Assembly (NCBI GenBank): GCA_021904315.1
Contig: CM038912.1
Location: 19,183,061-19,247,060 of the forward strand
DNA length: 64,000 nucleotides
From: Sphagnum magellanicum
Taxonomy: Eukaryota; Streptophyta; Sphagnopsida; Sphagnales; Sphagnaceae
Direction: 5' to 3'
In this document: positions 27,824 through 41,189 of the stretch, one piece after another
Layout of the letters: each line of letters starts with the position of its first letter
How positions within the stretch are numbered: position 1 is the stretch's first letter
The notes under the pieces: model-generated
Database searches by the model: none
Told to the model about the DNA's origin: nothing
The model's input: only the letters and a program-made list of their open reading frames with translations
Translations under genes and position numbers: made by a program

Positions 27824-29700
27824 AATCATAGACAGCAAATTCTTGAACATTGCTCAACAGGAAGAAACATCAAGAGGATAGCATTCAGCCTCTGCCTCGA
27901 TCTCCTGCCACTTAGTAAGTTAAATTTGTCTCTGACAATCATGCTAAGAGTGTCTTCATTATTGTCACTTATCACTTGAGGAGGTTGCTGGAGACAACAG
28001 AGGATTAGGGGAGCTGGAGATAAAGAAAGACAGTGGTTCTCTCATACAAGCGCTGAAAAGAATAGTTAGTGGCTTCTCCAGCTCCCTTGCAAAAGTCCAC
28101 CTCTTTCTTGAGTCTGACTTCCTGTTGTTGCGGTCTCCAGAAAGATACTATGAACAAAGTGTTGCAGACCGAGCAGCTATTACTGTTCATACTATCTTCC
28201 TGAGCAACATGAGATCTGTTAAAATTGTTCAATACTACTATGCATGACCAACATTTCCCAGAAAAAAACAGCATTTCCTTCTTTGGTGGCACTCTTGCTT
28301 TGCACCCCATGTTCACACTTTTTGCAAGGAGATTTCATTGGAAACATACACAATTTCAAAGTATTGGTGAAAGACAATTTGTAGGTATTTGTAATATGGA
28401 TTGAAGGTAACTTTGCTACCCATTCCATGCTTCATCTGGATGGTTGTTATGTTGGCTGAGTTACCACATGCATTGGATGAATGGAACATGAAGAAATTCT
28501 GAAAATGATGGTTGACAACTTTTGGAATAAAACTTGGAATGAGTTTTTGATTGAGTGGAAATATTATCCCACAGATGACACCACCAGAAAAAAGCAGAGT
28601 TTTTGACACACTTTTTCAACTCTTGACATTAAGGGCAATGACCTCTTCCAGGAGGGAAGTGTGCGAGGACTGCTATTGTAAATGAAGGAACAAGAACATG
28701 AGCATTTTAGCTTGGAGGTGGTGCTTGCATAAAAATTATATAAATAGTGTGTTAGAGGAAACATCATGCCCAATTCTAGAAGTGGTCATAAAAAGAAATC
28801 AGGGGGCCATATAATGAAGGCAGGAATGAACAATGAACCCCAAGGGATAATATTTTGTAGTTGTGGACAAGCAGAACTTTGGGAGAGGAAATCTGTAGCT
28901 AGTTTAGTGTCTCCATGTCTGTGGTCAGGTGGTGAATCCGTGTGTTTTTTGTTTTTTGTTGTAGACTTCAAATACTGTGTAAGTGGAGAAAATGTGCAAG
29001 TGTTTATTTCTGCTTGTGTATTCCGTTTGTGATATATAAATCTCTTTTTGCATATTATGTACTGGGTTTTATGTATGAGTGAGCTTTTCATATCAAGCGT
29101 GGGTGGAGCTGCAAAGTACATAAGATGTCGGGGTTTTTGTTTTCTGAAGCATTGTTGGCCAAACAACTTGGAGTAGAAGTGTCAGACTTACATATCTCTG
29201 ACACTTACAAAGGAGGTAGAGGCCAGATAGTTTCAGTTCAGCTTTTAGAGTTTCTGCCACTTTTGTAAGCTGCTAAATGATCACTCACGCACACAACCAC
29301 CACAAAATGGCCCTTTACAGTAGTGGGCACTTTTTAGTTGCACAATGACAATGTCTCTTGCTTGTCAGACTTATCTTTACAGAAAGAGACATACGGGTTG
29401 TTAGTTTGTTACAGCTTCTTGCAGAAACAAGAACTGATACTCAACAAAAAAACCAAACAACAACAACAAATTGTGATGAACCCAAATCACTTTTTATGAC
29501 AAAGTGGTGTGTTATTAGAGCAGGTCCAGAACTGTATTTAGTCGGTTTGGAATGAGGTAAGAGCAACACGATGCCTGAAGATGTCCCTTTTGTTTTCCTT
29601 CTAGAAATGCTTGAAGAGCTATACAGCGAAGGATCATCGGAAGGCCAAACAAACTCAAGGTTGGTACTTTGATGTTCTTATGTGACAAAGGCTAAAAAGT
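27824..29700. other. CPSF160 3' flank with unassigned exon-like segments
   Basis: This holds the CPSF160 3' UTR and then sequence of moderate GC with no recognised gene. Three segments look exon-like. 27864-27915 is preceded by AACAG and followed by a strong donor (GTAAGT). 27948-28247 is a 99-codon open frame without an initial ATG. 29605-29660 is preceded by a pyrimidine-rich TTTTCCTTCTAG acceptor and followed by GTTGGT. They do not match a family I know, and their joining is not established. A frame such as KKHQEDSIQPLPRSPAT can be read in the first of them. Confidence 0.4.
27948..28247 (+). other. Unassigned open frame, possible exon
   Basis: There are 99 sense codons between TAA (27945-27947) and TGA (28245-28247), with no ATG until near the end. 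The translation is protein-like in composition: segments include EVAGDNRGLGELEIKKDSGS, LIQALKRIVSGFSSSLAKVH and RSPERYYEQSVADRAAITVH, with alternating charged and hydrophobic residues. I do not recognise the family. It lies 125 bases past the CPSF160 stop on the same strand, so it could be an exon of a separate transcript, a relic, or chance. Confidence 0.3.
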
Positions 29701-32532
29701 CTAGTGGACACAAAATCAAAGCCAACCATGAAGCATGTGTTTGGCAACTTGTGATGGAAAGTTGATGAGAATTTGGGAAAGTATTGAACTGTGGAATAAA
29801 ATACCCACTAGAAGATTACTCCACTAGAACAAAAGAGTAGTTAATACCATTATGGCAAATACCATATGACAACAATAATTGAGACTTGAGTGTCAGTGTT
29901 TTTTTGTGGCAAAATTTCCACAACCAACAAAAGGGGAAATTGCCACAACTTTGATGAGCATATAATTTATTTTTCCTCATCATTGGTAGAACTTAATCAA
30001 GTTTTGCATTTTCGTGAATGGGTTTGAAGATCACACGTACTTTGGTACAACTAAATCAAGTTTGCATTTTTGTGAATGGGATAGATGATCACATGTACTT
30101 TGGTAGAACTTAATCAAGTTTGCATTTTTGTGAATGGGCTTGATGACCACATGATGTAGTAGTGCTTGGTCATAGATGAGAGTCTTAAAGCTATTTCTAA
30201 AGCCTACATGCTAGGCTAGTTGTGAATTTTTTGAAAGTTGAGATAGAACTCCCAAGAAGCCCTTTGAAATTTTTTGAGAGAATGCATAGGGGAAAGATGG
30301 GAACTTATTATACCCATGTTCATGAAGGAAAATTGAAGAGGTTCTAAAATTGGAATCCAAGACATGGGTTTAAGGTCAAAACCAATGTATAGACAAAGCT
30401 TGTAGGAAGGTGGTTTTTCCACCAACTAGTTGTTGACAACTTGAGACCTTTGAAAAATATGATTATAGAGGTATTATTGTTAACAATTTGGAAAATAAAT
30501 GCACTAAAAGAAATTTTAATTAATAATATTATGTAATTGAATGGAACTATAGTTCATTGGTTGATCCAACCATGTGGGCGTGCATCATTAAGATATCCTA
30601 ATCATGATAGGTAGTTGTTTGCATTTAGATTAGGAGCCAAGATTATGTAGTATGAGCTTAAGTATGTTAGGTTTTTACAAAAAAGAAAAATATTATCTCC
30701 TTCAATTTCATAGACTATTATATGTAGCAATTTTCACAAAAGATATTGTGATAAACATATTTGTTATGCAATATTATGGTGCATGCAAGCTTACAAGCTT
30801 GTTTATGCGCCATAGTATCTATTGCATTAAGTAGATGACATTGTAAATGATGTTCCATGCTCATCAAGTGACAACTCAAAAGGTCTACTTTAAGAGTTGA
30901 ATCAACATGTTCTTCATTGAAGAAAATGACTACTCTAATGCATACATTTACTTGTGAAAAATATCTTATTAAGTTGACTCACAATTGTTAATATTGTAAA
31001 AAACTTGTTGTGCGTATATTTCACCCGATTATGTCAAATGAACTTACTATTTGTTGTGAAGTTGTACAACACCTCAAAAGGTTCCCTTTATGAATTCTTG
31101 AGTAATTGCTTTCAACTTAAGATTTGTTTTTTCATTTGAGGCTTGGCTAAAGCTTTAGGATTTTTCATACCACATTGATGGAAACATATTTCCAAAGTCC
31201 ATAATTTTTCATTCACACACCACATTTAAGGGTCTTCTCCCATCCATTTTGAGAGTTGTTGCACATTGTCAAGTTTGGACATAAGCTACCAATTTGATTT
31301 CCAAGAGGTATTAGTTTCAAAAGGGATTTATGCTAATACAAGTAGAAGTCTTTCATACCATTGTTGTATTGTCCTAATTAAGGATTTAATCATATGATCA
31401 CAAAGCCGAATTTGTCAAGTATAATGGGCCTTAACTAGGTGTAGGTTCATTACTTCTTACATTTCTTTTTATTTTCTTGTTGGTGATAGTTATAACATTT
31501 AAAATATTATTCATTGTTGGACATTGGAAAGGAAACAAAGAAGGGCCCCAAATATTTTAGGGAGTTTTATCTTGACAATCTAGTTTGAATGCAATTGTAT
31601 TCGCAACAACTAGTTGCTTATACTTGCATTATATTGATTGCTTTATCAACCTATATAAAACAATCAATAGGATCATAGTGGTCCATTCCATGATGATGAT
31701 TCTATTGAAAGGAGAATCAATTTACATATAATAAAAAGTATTGAACAAGGGTTGGGTGGAAACATGTTAATAGGATGCACCATTTGCCCCTTTAAGGCTA
31801 GTGAAGATGATATGGTAGAACAAGATTGGTTATTCACAAATAATATTATTAAAATCAAAATATATAAGTTGACACAAAATTCTTATGACCCAAAAAGATG
31901 TGGCACAATATTATCATGTAAAAGTATATTTAAAATATTTCCCACAAATATGTCATTTTTGATACATTCAAGACCTTTTAAGATTCCTCTAAAAAAATGA
32001 AAGCTATAACTCTAAATTTTTTAATTTGAAAACAAATTACAACACATATTGAGTCAAAATGCATTCAAAGGAGCCAATAACATTGTTCTGTGTAAAGATT
32101 GCAAATCCTTTTGCCCCAAAATAACTTTCATACAAATGAATGTTTGAATTAAATGTATTGCAATTTTTTATTAAAATTGTCACATCTTTTTGTTAATCAT
32201 TGTTGAATAAATATTAAAATTTGAAAGTGTATGAGTTCCTTGTAGATTTTGTGTTTTGTTTTGAAAAATGATCACAATTACACATCATACCAGAAAAAAA
32301 TAAAATTCTAAAGTGAACATTTTCTTTCATTAAAAATTTAAAATTTTCTTAATACACCATGTGTATTATACCCCATTTTTATGTGCTAAAGGGCTTTGAA
32401 TTTTTTGAAAATTTGAAACATACTTTGAATTTTAAAGTTTTGAGATTCCACATTTTAAAAATTGTGAATGTTTTTTTAGTGTTATTAATAGATGTTTATC
32501 ATATAATCTTTTTACCATCAAAATAAATTTAT
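29700..32532. other. AT-rich intergenic DNA
   Basis: No gene seen. One clear three-copy tandem repeat at 29985-30153. Otherwise AT-rich sequence with homopolymers and no readable transposon protein. Confidence 0.5.
29985..30153 (+). repeat. Three-copy tandem repeat, 58-59 bp unit
   Basis: Units start at 29985, 30044 and 30102, each reading GGTAGAACTTAATCAAGTTT, then GCATTTTTGTGAATGGG, then GATGATCACATGTACTTT, with a few substitutions. The third unit is cut short after ACCACATG. Confidence 0.85.
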
Positions 32533-32539
32533 TATGTGT

Positions 32540-33567
32540 TGTAGATTGATTAAGATCGAATAGAAATCAAACAAGGCATGCACATTGTTTTATATAAATT
32601 GGTTCATGGCATATTCACAATCAAGGTTCCCCTTTTTGAACACAAGACTCAAAAACTTTGTTTTTACTATCTTCCAAATATAAAATTTACATGGAATAAA
32701 TTTAAGTGAAAAATATTGGATAATTCAAATTATGATAATTTGCATGGTGACATGGCGATTTTTCACATGCATATGTAATTATGCATAAATATTTTGGTAA
32801 AAAGTTGTAAATGTAAAAAATGAATACATAAGTTTTTATATACAACTTAACATGTTTTCTTGCATAAAAATTTACTGCACATCTTGCTAAAACTTGGGAC
32901 AACAAATTCTAAGGCAAATGAATTTTTTAAATCAACCAAATGGCAAAAAAATGAATCATTTTCCTTACAACCCTTTTTAAATGGATTTGGTAGCCTTCAA
33001 ATTTATTATATCGTGTATTATTTAATCAAATGCATTATATCAACATTACCAAACATAGATGTATGCATTATTTATCCATGAAAAAAATTTGAAATCAATT
33101 GCATTTTTTAATGCATTCCTTTTTATTCCTTTAAACTGAAATTTATAATGAAAACAAGGATTCAAATTATTTAAAAGGAACCAAAAGGACATATATTATA
33201 TCCAATCTATTTATTTATTTTTTATTAGATTAACATGACATCATTCTAGTTATAGTCATATATTAATCTATTATAATCATGAAATAGCAAATGTAATAAA
33301 AATCCCAAATAGTCCTTTGTAATTATTTTCTTGTTAAACTATCCTTTTGGGTACCCTAATTATGAATATGCCCTTCAACAAAGGGTAAGATGTTAGATAA
33401 ATCAACACGGGTCAAACGAATATGGTAAATGTGTTAATAACAACATGGATGTCTAACTACCACAATGACGATGCATTAAACACCGAAAGGTTTCTAATAA
33501 ACATTAGGCTAAATAAGGGTCTATATATATTAGCTTCACTTCCAAAGATGGGTGTGGTAATCCAACA
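32540..33567 (-). repeat. 3' LTR of the copia fossil, split by a MITE
   Basis: The two pieces (32540 to about 32606 and about 33374 to 33567) together match the right LTR 40118-40368 along its length, including TGTAGATTG at one end and CCAACA at the other. The interruption is a separate small inverted-repeat element. Confidence 0.85.
32608..33372. mobile_element. MITE of 765 bp inside the copia LTR
   Basis: Terminal inverted repeats are GGCATATTCACAATCAAGG at 32608-32626 and the complement of CCCTAATTATGAATATGCC at 33354-33372. Pairing extends to about 24 bp with a few mismatches. The sequence TTCA occurs one base outside each end (32603-32606, 33374-33377) and only once at the matching place in the other LTR, so it is the likely target duplication. 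No coding sequence. The superfamily is uncertain, and a short target duplication and G-rich ends would be compatible with PIF/Harbinger. Confidence 0.75.
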
Positions 33568-36180
33568 CCTCCCCTCACACCCATGCTAAACTAAATATAC
33601 TACTTTTGATCTATCCTATTTTATTTTTTCCCAAGTAACTAAGAGATACAATGTTGAATTTATTTCTCAACCCTTGGAATTTGACCCTTCCAATAACCTT
33701 AATTAGGATGTTTACAACCTAATCTTTAGATGGTATGTGAGCCAAATCTACATTTTCTAACTAGATTTGCTCTCTAATAAAATGATGTTGTGCTTCAATA
33801 TGTTTTGTCTTAGCATGAAACATTGGATTTCATGTTATTTTGAAATTGTTCATGTTGTCACACCAAAATTTTATGGGCTCATCTTCTAAAATTCTGAACT
33901 CCAACAACAGACCTTTTAGTTAGAAAGATTCTTCATTCCTTTTTATGAAAGCCCTATACTTCACATCAATGGATGAAAGAACAACAATTTGTTGTTACTG
34001 CACTAAGTTATTGGATTGCCACCAAGTTGAAAGACATACCCCCCGGTTGATCTCCGACTTTCCATGTTTCTAGCCCAATTAGCACCAATGTAGCTTGTAA
34101 CTTCAATTTGTCTTTTCTTCTTGAAAAATATTCCCATGTTAGTTGTTCTTCAAACATACCATAATATGTGTTTTGCTACTTCAAGGTGTGGCATTTGCAA
34201 TTGTGTCATGAAACAACTGACCATTCGCACTACATACATTATGTCACGTCTTGTGTTGGTGAGGTACAACTTCCCTACAATCTGCTTGTAAAATGTTGGA
34301 TGAACAAGTGGAGAGTCCATGTCTATTTGTAATTTGATCTTTTCCACCATTGGTGTGAAACTTGGATTGTAGTTGGACATTCCAAATTGCTCCAACATCT
34401 TGATTGTGTAGTTCTTTTGTGTCATGAAAATTCTTTTTTCAAGCTATAAAAATTCAATTATAAGGTAATGGGGCATATCACCTGGATTTTTCATTTCAAA
34501 CTTCTTTTGCAATTGGCAGTCAAGTCATTCAATTCTTTCAAGATAGTCACTAGTGATCAAAAGGTCATCAACATAGGGTGGATCATTTTTGTGTTGTAAT
34601 CATGTTTTTTGCAAAGTGGCGTGCATTTACATGCTATTATCATGGCATAAAAACAAAAAAAATCCAAATTTATGGCTAGATTTAGATTGTTAACTTGAAG
34701 AAAAAGACATCTCTAAAAAAAATTGCAACATATATAAACCAAATATATAATAATAGACTTTTGAAGTTGAAAAATATGGACTAGTTAACTATTTGTGCAT
34801 CTATATACATGCATTTTTGTGTATGAATTTTATTTGGGATATCTTATGAAAACTCAATATATGATATGTTTTAAAAAAAAAACATATGTGCAAAAAAATT
34901 GATAGAAAAAAATTAAGCAAAAAAAGTTATGGACTTTTGAATGGCCTAAAATGAGCCAAATTTTCATAAGTCCGTATTATAATCATTTTTGGGTGGATTT
35001 GAATTTTTATTTTCTTAACACATACATTAAAGAATTTTTTATAATGGCTATTCTTCATATGGATTTTTTATAATGGATATTCTTCATATGGATTTTTTTT
35101 AGTTTATTATCCACCATGTAATTACCCACTAAATTAATGATATCAAAGTAAACTACCATTTTAACACTATTGTATGGACTTTTAAAGAGTGGTGCATCCA
35201 CCAAAAATGAACCACCTTAGCTTGCAACCACCCATAAGACAACGATCACTAGTTTCCCATCCTGAATTGAATAATACAAGTTGTAGTCTACACTACTCCT
35301 TACTAAATCTTGTTCCTTGAAATATTAATCAATTTTATCATACCGTACCCTTGGTGTTTGCTTTAATCCATATAATGCTTTGTTAAGTTTGTAAGTTTTA
35401 TTCTCTTGTTTGGCAACCACAAAACCTTCTAGTTGTCCCATGAAAACTTTTTATAGATCTCCAAAAAGGTAGTCTTCACATCCAAATGGTAAAGTTTTTA
35501 TTCACATTGTGTAACAAGAGCCACAAATGTTCTTATGGTTCCCCACTTGACTATTGGTGCAAAGGTTTTTCCGTAATCGATCCCCTCACATTGTTCACAT
35601 GCACAAGCAACAAGATGTGTTTTGTATGTAGGGGGCATGTTGTTTGTTCCTTCATCTTGAACACCCATCTCACACTTATCAAGACTTCCTTGATAGCAAA
35701 TTAACAAAATTCTAGATCTTCTTTTTGTCAATGTTGTTCATTTCACATTCCATTACTATATGCCAGTTTTGACATTTGGAAGTTTTTGTAAATTTCATGA
35801 ATTCTAGAATTTTAACCACATGAACAAAGTCATTTAGTCAACTTGGCTAACTATTAGCCCTCCCAAATTTTTGAATTATCGTCGAAGAGACAATTTCATC
35901 TTCACTTGAATGACCTTGATTTGGTTTCTACTTCGTTAAATGTAGTGTTTACTCCACTTTTTTTCATTTAAATTTTAATGTATTAAATAAATGCTCCAAT
36001 CTTGTATTTGCTATAGTAGTAGGAGATTTATCCACTTTTCTATTTGAAGGTTTTTCAAATGTACGTAAAGCAATTGAAAGAGGTTGGGGCACAAACTTTT
36101 TAGCCAAAGTTGCAACTGAATTAAATGGAGGTGTCAATTTTAAGGAATTCAAACTAAGTGACTTAGCAAGTTTTAGATGT

Positions 36181-37470
36181 GGATGTATGCACTTTAAGGT
36201 GGTTCACTTTTTGAAAAAACAAAAGTCCACAAAAGTCCATTCTATAATGTTAATTTTTTGAAATTTTGTGGTACAATGGGTTTATTGGTAATAAAGTCCA
36301 TGTATCAAAAATAATAAAATCCATATTAATAGGAGCCCCACCTATATATTCCAAATATATACACCTTTAGAAAAAAATTGAAATCTAAAAAAAAAAACAA
36401 CTATGTTAAGGACTTATGAAAATATAACTCAATTTTGACCATTCAAAAGTCCCTAATGGTCAAAGCATGGTTGGGGTACCCAAAAGGACTATTTCATTTT
36501 ATATTCACTAGACCTTCTCACTTAAACATGTTGAAATTTAATGACACATTCATATTGACAATTTGATTTTATTCATAAATAGATGCATTACAAAGGTACT
36601 ATTATTTGCATAGATTGTCAAATTTGAATAATTTGAAGGATTCCTACTAAGTCCTTGAAAAAAAATCAAGACTTTGTCTCATGAAAAAAAAAAGTTCAAG
36701 GATTCATAAGGAATGTTTAAACAATTTTTTTTGGCCCAAAATTTTTACCACAAATACCTTATGTATTAATGTGTATAAAATGTATGAATGTTACATAAAC
36801 CAAATGCCTTATTATAATGTAAAATGTTTCAAAAAATCAAATTTATGGGAATTTTGGGCCATTGATATAACATGGCCCACATTGGATAAATTTTGTTATT
36901 ACTTTCATAAGTGAAAGAAAAAAAAAAAACTTTAAAGATTTATATAAAATTTGAAACAAAATTATTTCATTTGACATGAGAAAAAAGGGCAACATGTAAG
37001 ATAGGTCATGGGAAAAGTGAAGAAAAAGGTGAATTTGGGAGTCCTTGGAGTTAGTCCTTAGGGTTCAAATGTGGTACCCCAATCATGCTTGGACCTCTAA
37101 TTAAAATTTGATTATGATTTTTGAAGGAAGACTTTCATATAAAATATTATTATTGGATGTTACACCATATATTGAGTCCTTATAAATAATTTGGAATAGA
37201 ATTCAATATGAACCTTTTTATTTTCTACCATTTCAATCTATCAACCAATCCATATTTGTGTACTTCAAAAGTCCATTGTGAAAAATGAATGTACTTTATT
37301 GAAAAAAATTACATATAGATATTTTCATAATCAAGTTGTTAATGTATAATTAATTTCAAATTCTCAATTTGATAAGTTTTATTATTTGTTATAGGTGTCC
37401 AAAGAAAGGGCACTCTAAAAAAATGGGCATTGTGACTCAAAAAGTGAGCCACCTTAATGTGCATTCACCC
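36181..37470. mobile_element. Inverted-repeat DNA element (about 1.29 kb) inside the copia fossil
   Basis: The left arm 36181-36214 (GGATGTATGCACTTTAAGGT then GGTTCACTTTTTGA) pairs with the right arm 37437-37470 (TCAAAAAGTGAGCCACCTTA then ATGTGCATTCACCC), about 34 bp with 4-5 mismatches. No protein is readable. It carries a second inverted-repeat element within it. A related arm (AATGAACCACCTTAGCTTGC then AACCACCC) occurs near 35.2 kb, suggesting another copy in the same fossil. Confidence 0.65.
36458..37095. mobile_element. MITE of 638 bp nested in the 36.2-37.5 kb element
   Basis: The left end GGTCAAAGCATGGTTGGGGT-ACC (36458-36480) and right end GGTACCCCAATCATGCTTGG-ACC (37073-37095) are inverted repeats of 23 bp with 2 mismatches. 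CTAAT flanks the left end directly and lies one base beyond the right end, a probable target duplication. No coding capacity. Confidence 0.7.
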
Positions 37471-40117
37471 ATGTCCAAGTGATTCCTTATCAACTGCTCT
37501 ATGAAACTCTCTAAGATTAGTGGTTCTAAAGACATTTTCTTCATCAAAATGTACATCCCTAGAAACTTTCACCTTGTGTGTGGTAGGACTATAACATCAA
37601 AAAGCCTTCGAATGGTTATCATACCCCACAAAGAGACATTTCAAAGACTTAGAATTTAGTTTCTTTCTCTCCTTTTTAGTTATGTGAACAAAGATAATGC
37701 AACTAAACACACGTAGATATGAAAGATCCAATCATGTACGTGAATATTTTTTTTCTAGAGTGATTCCAAAGTTAGCTTTGGTTAGAGATTTGTTCACCAA
37801 GAAATTGGTTGTGTTGACAACTTTAGTCCATAAAAAAATTGGTGTGTTTGTGGAGAGAATCATGCTCTAAGTTCTTTCCAAGAATGTTTTACAACACCAT
37901 TTTGTGGTGGTGTTCTAACTTGCGTGAGTTGTTGTTAAATGTTTTCTTTTTCACAAAACCCAATGAATACCTTAGATTGGTATTCACCTCCTTTATTTGA
38001 ATGTAGAACTTTAAATTGAAGATTAGTTTCATTCTCAATTTTTGTTTTGAAAATCTTAAAGAATTTCCAAGCTTCATTTTTTGCTTTTAGGAAATATACC
38101 CAAGTTTTACGAGAAAAAAATCATCTATAAAGGTTACAAAGTACTTGGAACCCAAAAGAGAAGTCATTGAAAATGGTCAACAAATATTTATGTGTATCAA
38201 CTTGAGTGGTTTTGTGGCTTAAATTTCATTATTTTTTGGAAAAAACTCTCTACTTTGTTTGCCTAATTGACAACCCTCACAAGTAGTGGAGATCAAGTAA
38301 CACCTCAACAAGTTTCTTGCACCTCAAGTAAAAAAGACTATGATAGTTTAGGTGTCCAAGCCATTTGTGCCATAGATGTACAAAATCTACATCTTCAATT
38401 AATTTATCTTTGACTTAGAAGATTGAGTAAAGTTCATGAAATAGATACCAAAGATTGGGTCCCTAATACCCTTGCTACTACTAGTTGATGTTTTCCTCTA
38501 ATGGTTAGGAAATAAGAAGTGTCACTAAAAATTGCTAGAAGGCCCTTATTTGTAAGGGCACCAATTGATAGCAAGTTTCTTTTCACACCAAGAACGTAGA
38601 GAACATCTAAGATGGTTTTTAGTTTTCCGTTTGGAAATTGAAAACTAACATCCCCCTTCTTTCGAAAAGGATGGATTTGACCTCCAATAGATTTAACATT
38701 GAAGGATGTTTTGAAATCTTTCTAGTGATGTGTTTTGAAGCACCAAAATCAATAATCCATGAAGGACCATTAGTTTCCAAAGTTAAAGCAACAAGAAATG
38801 TCTTTAATATCTCAGAATCACTGGAAACACTATCAAGACTTTCCTTCAACTCAACATACTCTTGATTAGGATCACAACTTTTTTCATCAATTACATTTGC
38901 CTTTTTTAATATCTAATCATTGGAATATCTTGGGTAGTTTCGAGCCCAATGTCCTTCTTTACCACATCGGTTACAGTTGCCAAATTTATATTTGTTGTGT
39001 GCTAGTCCTCCCCTAGGCGATAGGCTTATACCTTATATGGCCAAATCCTCCTTCGTTGTTATTCATTCATTCATTTGTCCTTTAAGAATTGTCAAAATTG
39101 AATCATTAAAACCTTTTCATCATCTAGTTTTTCTAGATTTGTGATACAAGCTCTTGCTCTCCTTTAGTTGAAGATGTCCGACTAGTTCTTTTAGAGTTGG
39201 GAGTTATTTCTCACTAGAAACCACCCTCACAAATTAGCTCTTAGGCAAAGATTGAAGATTTGTTCAACAACAAAACTTAAGGAAAGAGTTTCATCAAACT
39301 TTGCAAATTGGTTTAGTAAGTTAGTTATTTTTCTCATGAAGTCTATTCTGGACATTCCTTCATCCATTCATAAATTTGAGAACTCATTTTTTACTAATAA
39401 TGTTTTCACTACATTCTTTGTTTCATATAACCTTTTGAGAGTGTCCCCCCAACATTCTTTGGGTCCCTTTGCATGAAGAATATGTGGAATGACTTGATAT
39501 TTCACTGACAATTTTATGATAAAGAAAGCTTTTCTCTCTTGTTTCCTTCAAAGTTCATTGTTGGTAGGTTGAAAGATGTTGGCAAATTGCATGGTGTAGA
39601 TAGGTTGAAAGGGACTAGAGGTGTGAACAAGTTGGGACACAACATTAATAGGTCGACTAGAGATACAAACATGCTAAGAAATAGTTCCCTTAATGGATAT
39701 TGACTCATTCAGTTCTACTGAAATGTTTCCAAATGGTTTAACTATCTCCCACAAATCTTCTCTCTCAAGAATGCATTATATTTTGAATTTCTACATAGAA
39801 TAGTTTGAAGATCCCCCCAATTTGTTATTTTCAGAAAGTGAAAGCTCCATCCCAAACATGTTGACAAACCATTGATCAATTTTGTCTTTTTTAAATAGTG
39901 CATTACCTCAAGTGTCTAGTGAAAAGAAATCTTGCTAGATTAATCAAGTGTAAGAAACAAAACAAAAAATCTAGTTAACTAGTGATGACTGTACACCACT
40001 TAGCATTTGCACCAAATTAAACACTTGAACTAAGGACCTTGACCATACAAAATTTTTAAATCACAAAGCCTTCAAGTGCTACCCTTTGGACCCCATGGGC
40101 CTTAATTCCAATACCAT

Positions 40118-40368
40118 GTAGATTGGTTAGGATTGAATAGAAAACAAGGCAAGTGCATTGCCTTATATAAGTTGGTTCAATAGAAGGTAAGATGTTAAAT
40201 AAATTAACACGTGTTAAGTTAATATGGTAAATGTGCTAACAGCCACATGGATGTCTAACTACCACAATGATGGTGCATTAAGCATCGAAAGGTCTTTAAT
40301 TATAAACACTAGGCTAAATAAAGGTCTACAATAACTACACTTCCAAAAATGGGTGTGGTAAACCAACA
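40118..40368 (-). repeat. 5' LTR of the copia fossil, 251 bp
   Basis: On the element's strand it starts TGTTGG and ends CTACA, followed at once by TGGTATTGGAATT, which resembles the initiator-Met tRNA primer site used by plant copia elements. It is uninterrupted, unlike the other LTR. Confidence 0.85.
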
Positions 40369-40619
40369 TATGTGTCCTTGTGAAATTATTTTGCAAAATT
40401 GTCCTTTTTTTACACAATAGTTGTTCATTTTCAAAAGTGCTTAACAAGATGGAGTGGATTTTTAATTTGAACATTCATATGTGTCAAAAATACACAACAT
40501 GCCATCATTATCATGGTTTCAAATGGGAAAAAAAACAGTAAATTTCAATGATTATTTATAACATCCAATGCCCTTTTTGGTTCCTTTGAATGTGTTTTAG
40601 CCATTGTTGTGCGAATACT

Positions 40620-40641
40620 TTATATATATATATATATATAT
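40620..40641. repeat. (TA)n microsatellite
   Basis: A run of about eleven TA dinucleotides. It lies 250 bases beyond the copia fossil. Confidence 0.9.
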
Positions 40642-41189
40642 GGGTATGAAAAAACTTATCTATGATGCAAATATATATTTTTACACTTACACTTACCTTA
40701 TGTGTTAGGTAAATCATTTTTTCTACAATTTATGTTTACATAGGGGAAGTGTTAAAAAAATTCAATTACATTCACTATGTAAAATGCAACATCCACAACT
40801 TGAACATTTTTGTAGCTATGATTAAGTCATGTCATGAAGCTCACAACTACATGACTAAGGCACATGTTTTGATTTCAAAACCATGAAGTAATAAAGTGCG
40901 TCGGACACATGAAAAAACTAAGAAAATGTTATATGAAAAAAAATTGTCAATTCGGTGCATGCATTTAGGAGCAATGTGTTCATAATTGTCATTATAAAAA
41001 ATATTTTGCATATAATTTAATGATTTTCACATTTAGCCTTTTAAAATGTAATTAATTATTCAAAACAATTTATGATCATCAACTAATTGTGAATTATTTT
41101 AAATATTGTGATTTTGCACATGAATCACAAAAATAAACTTAATCCAACATCATGCCGTTGAATTTTTTTTTTCTTCGAACCAATATTAA

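Larger units (their letters stand above)
32540..40368 (-). mobile_element. Ty1/copia LTR retrotransposon fossil, about 7.8 kb, with nested insertions
   Basis: The element lies on the minus strand. The right (5') LTR is 40118-40368. The left (3') LTR starts at 32540 and ends at 33567, split by a small DNA element. LTR ends are TG...CA. A 7-bp flanking repeat TATGTGT lies at 32533-32539 and 40369-40375, and a TGGTATTGG-like primer-binding site adjoins the 5' LTR near 40119. Parts in copia order are a CCHC zinc knuckle (about 38.93-38.99 kb), protease-like SWIIDFGASKHIT (about 38.75 kb), integrase (about 37.5-38.6 kb), reverse transcriptase (about 35.5-35.75 kb and 34.15-34.45 kb), then RNase H. 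The element is broken, with many interruptions in every domain. The LTRs have diverged visibly from each other, so it is not recent. Further elements sit inside it. Confidence 0.9.
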
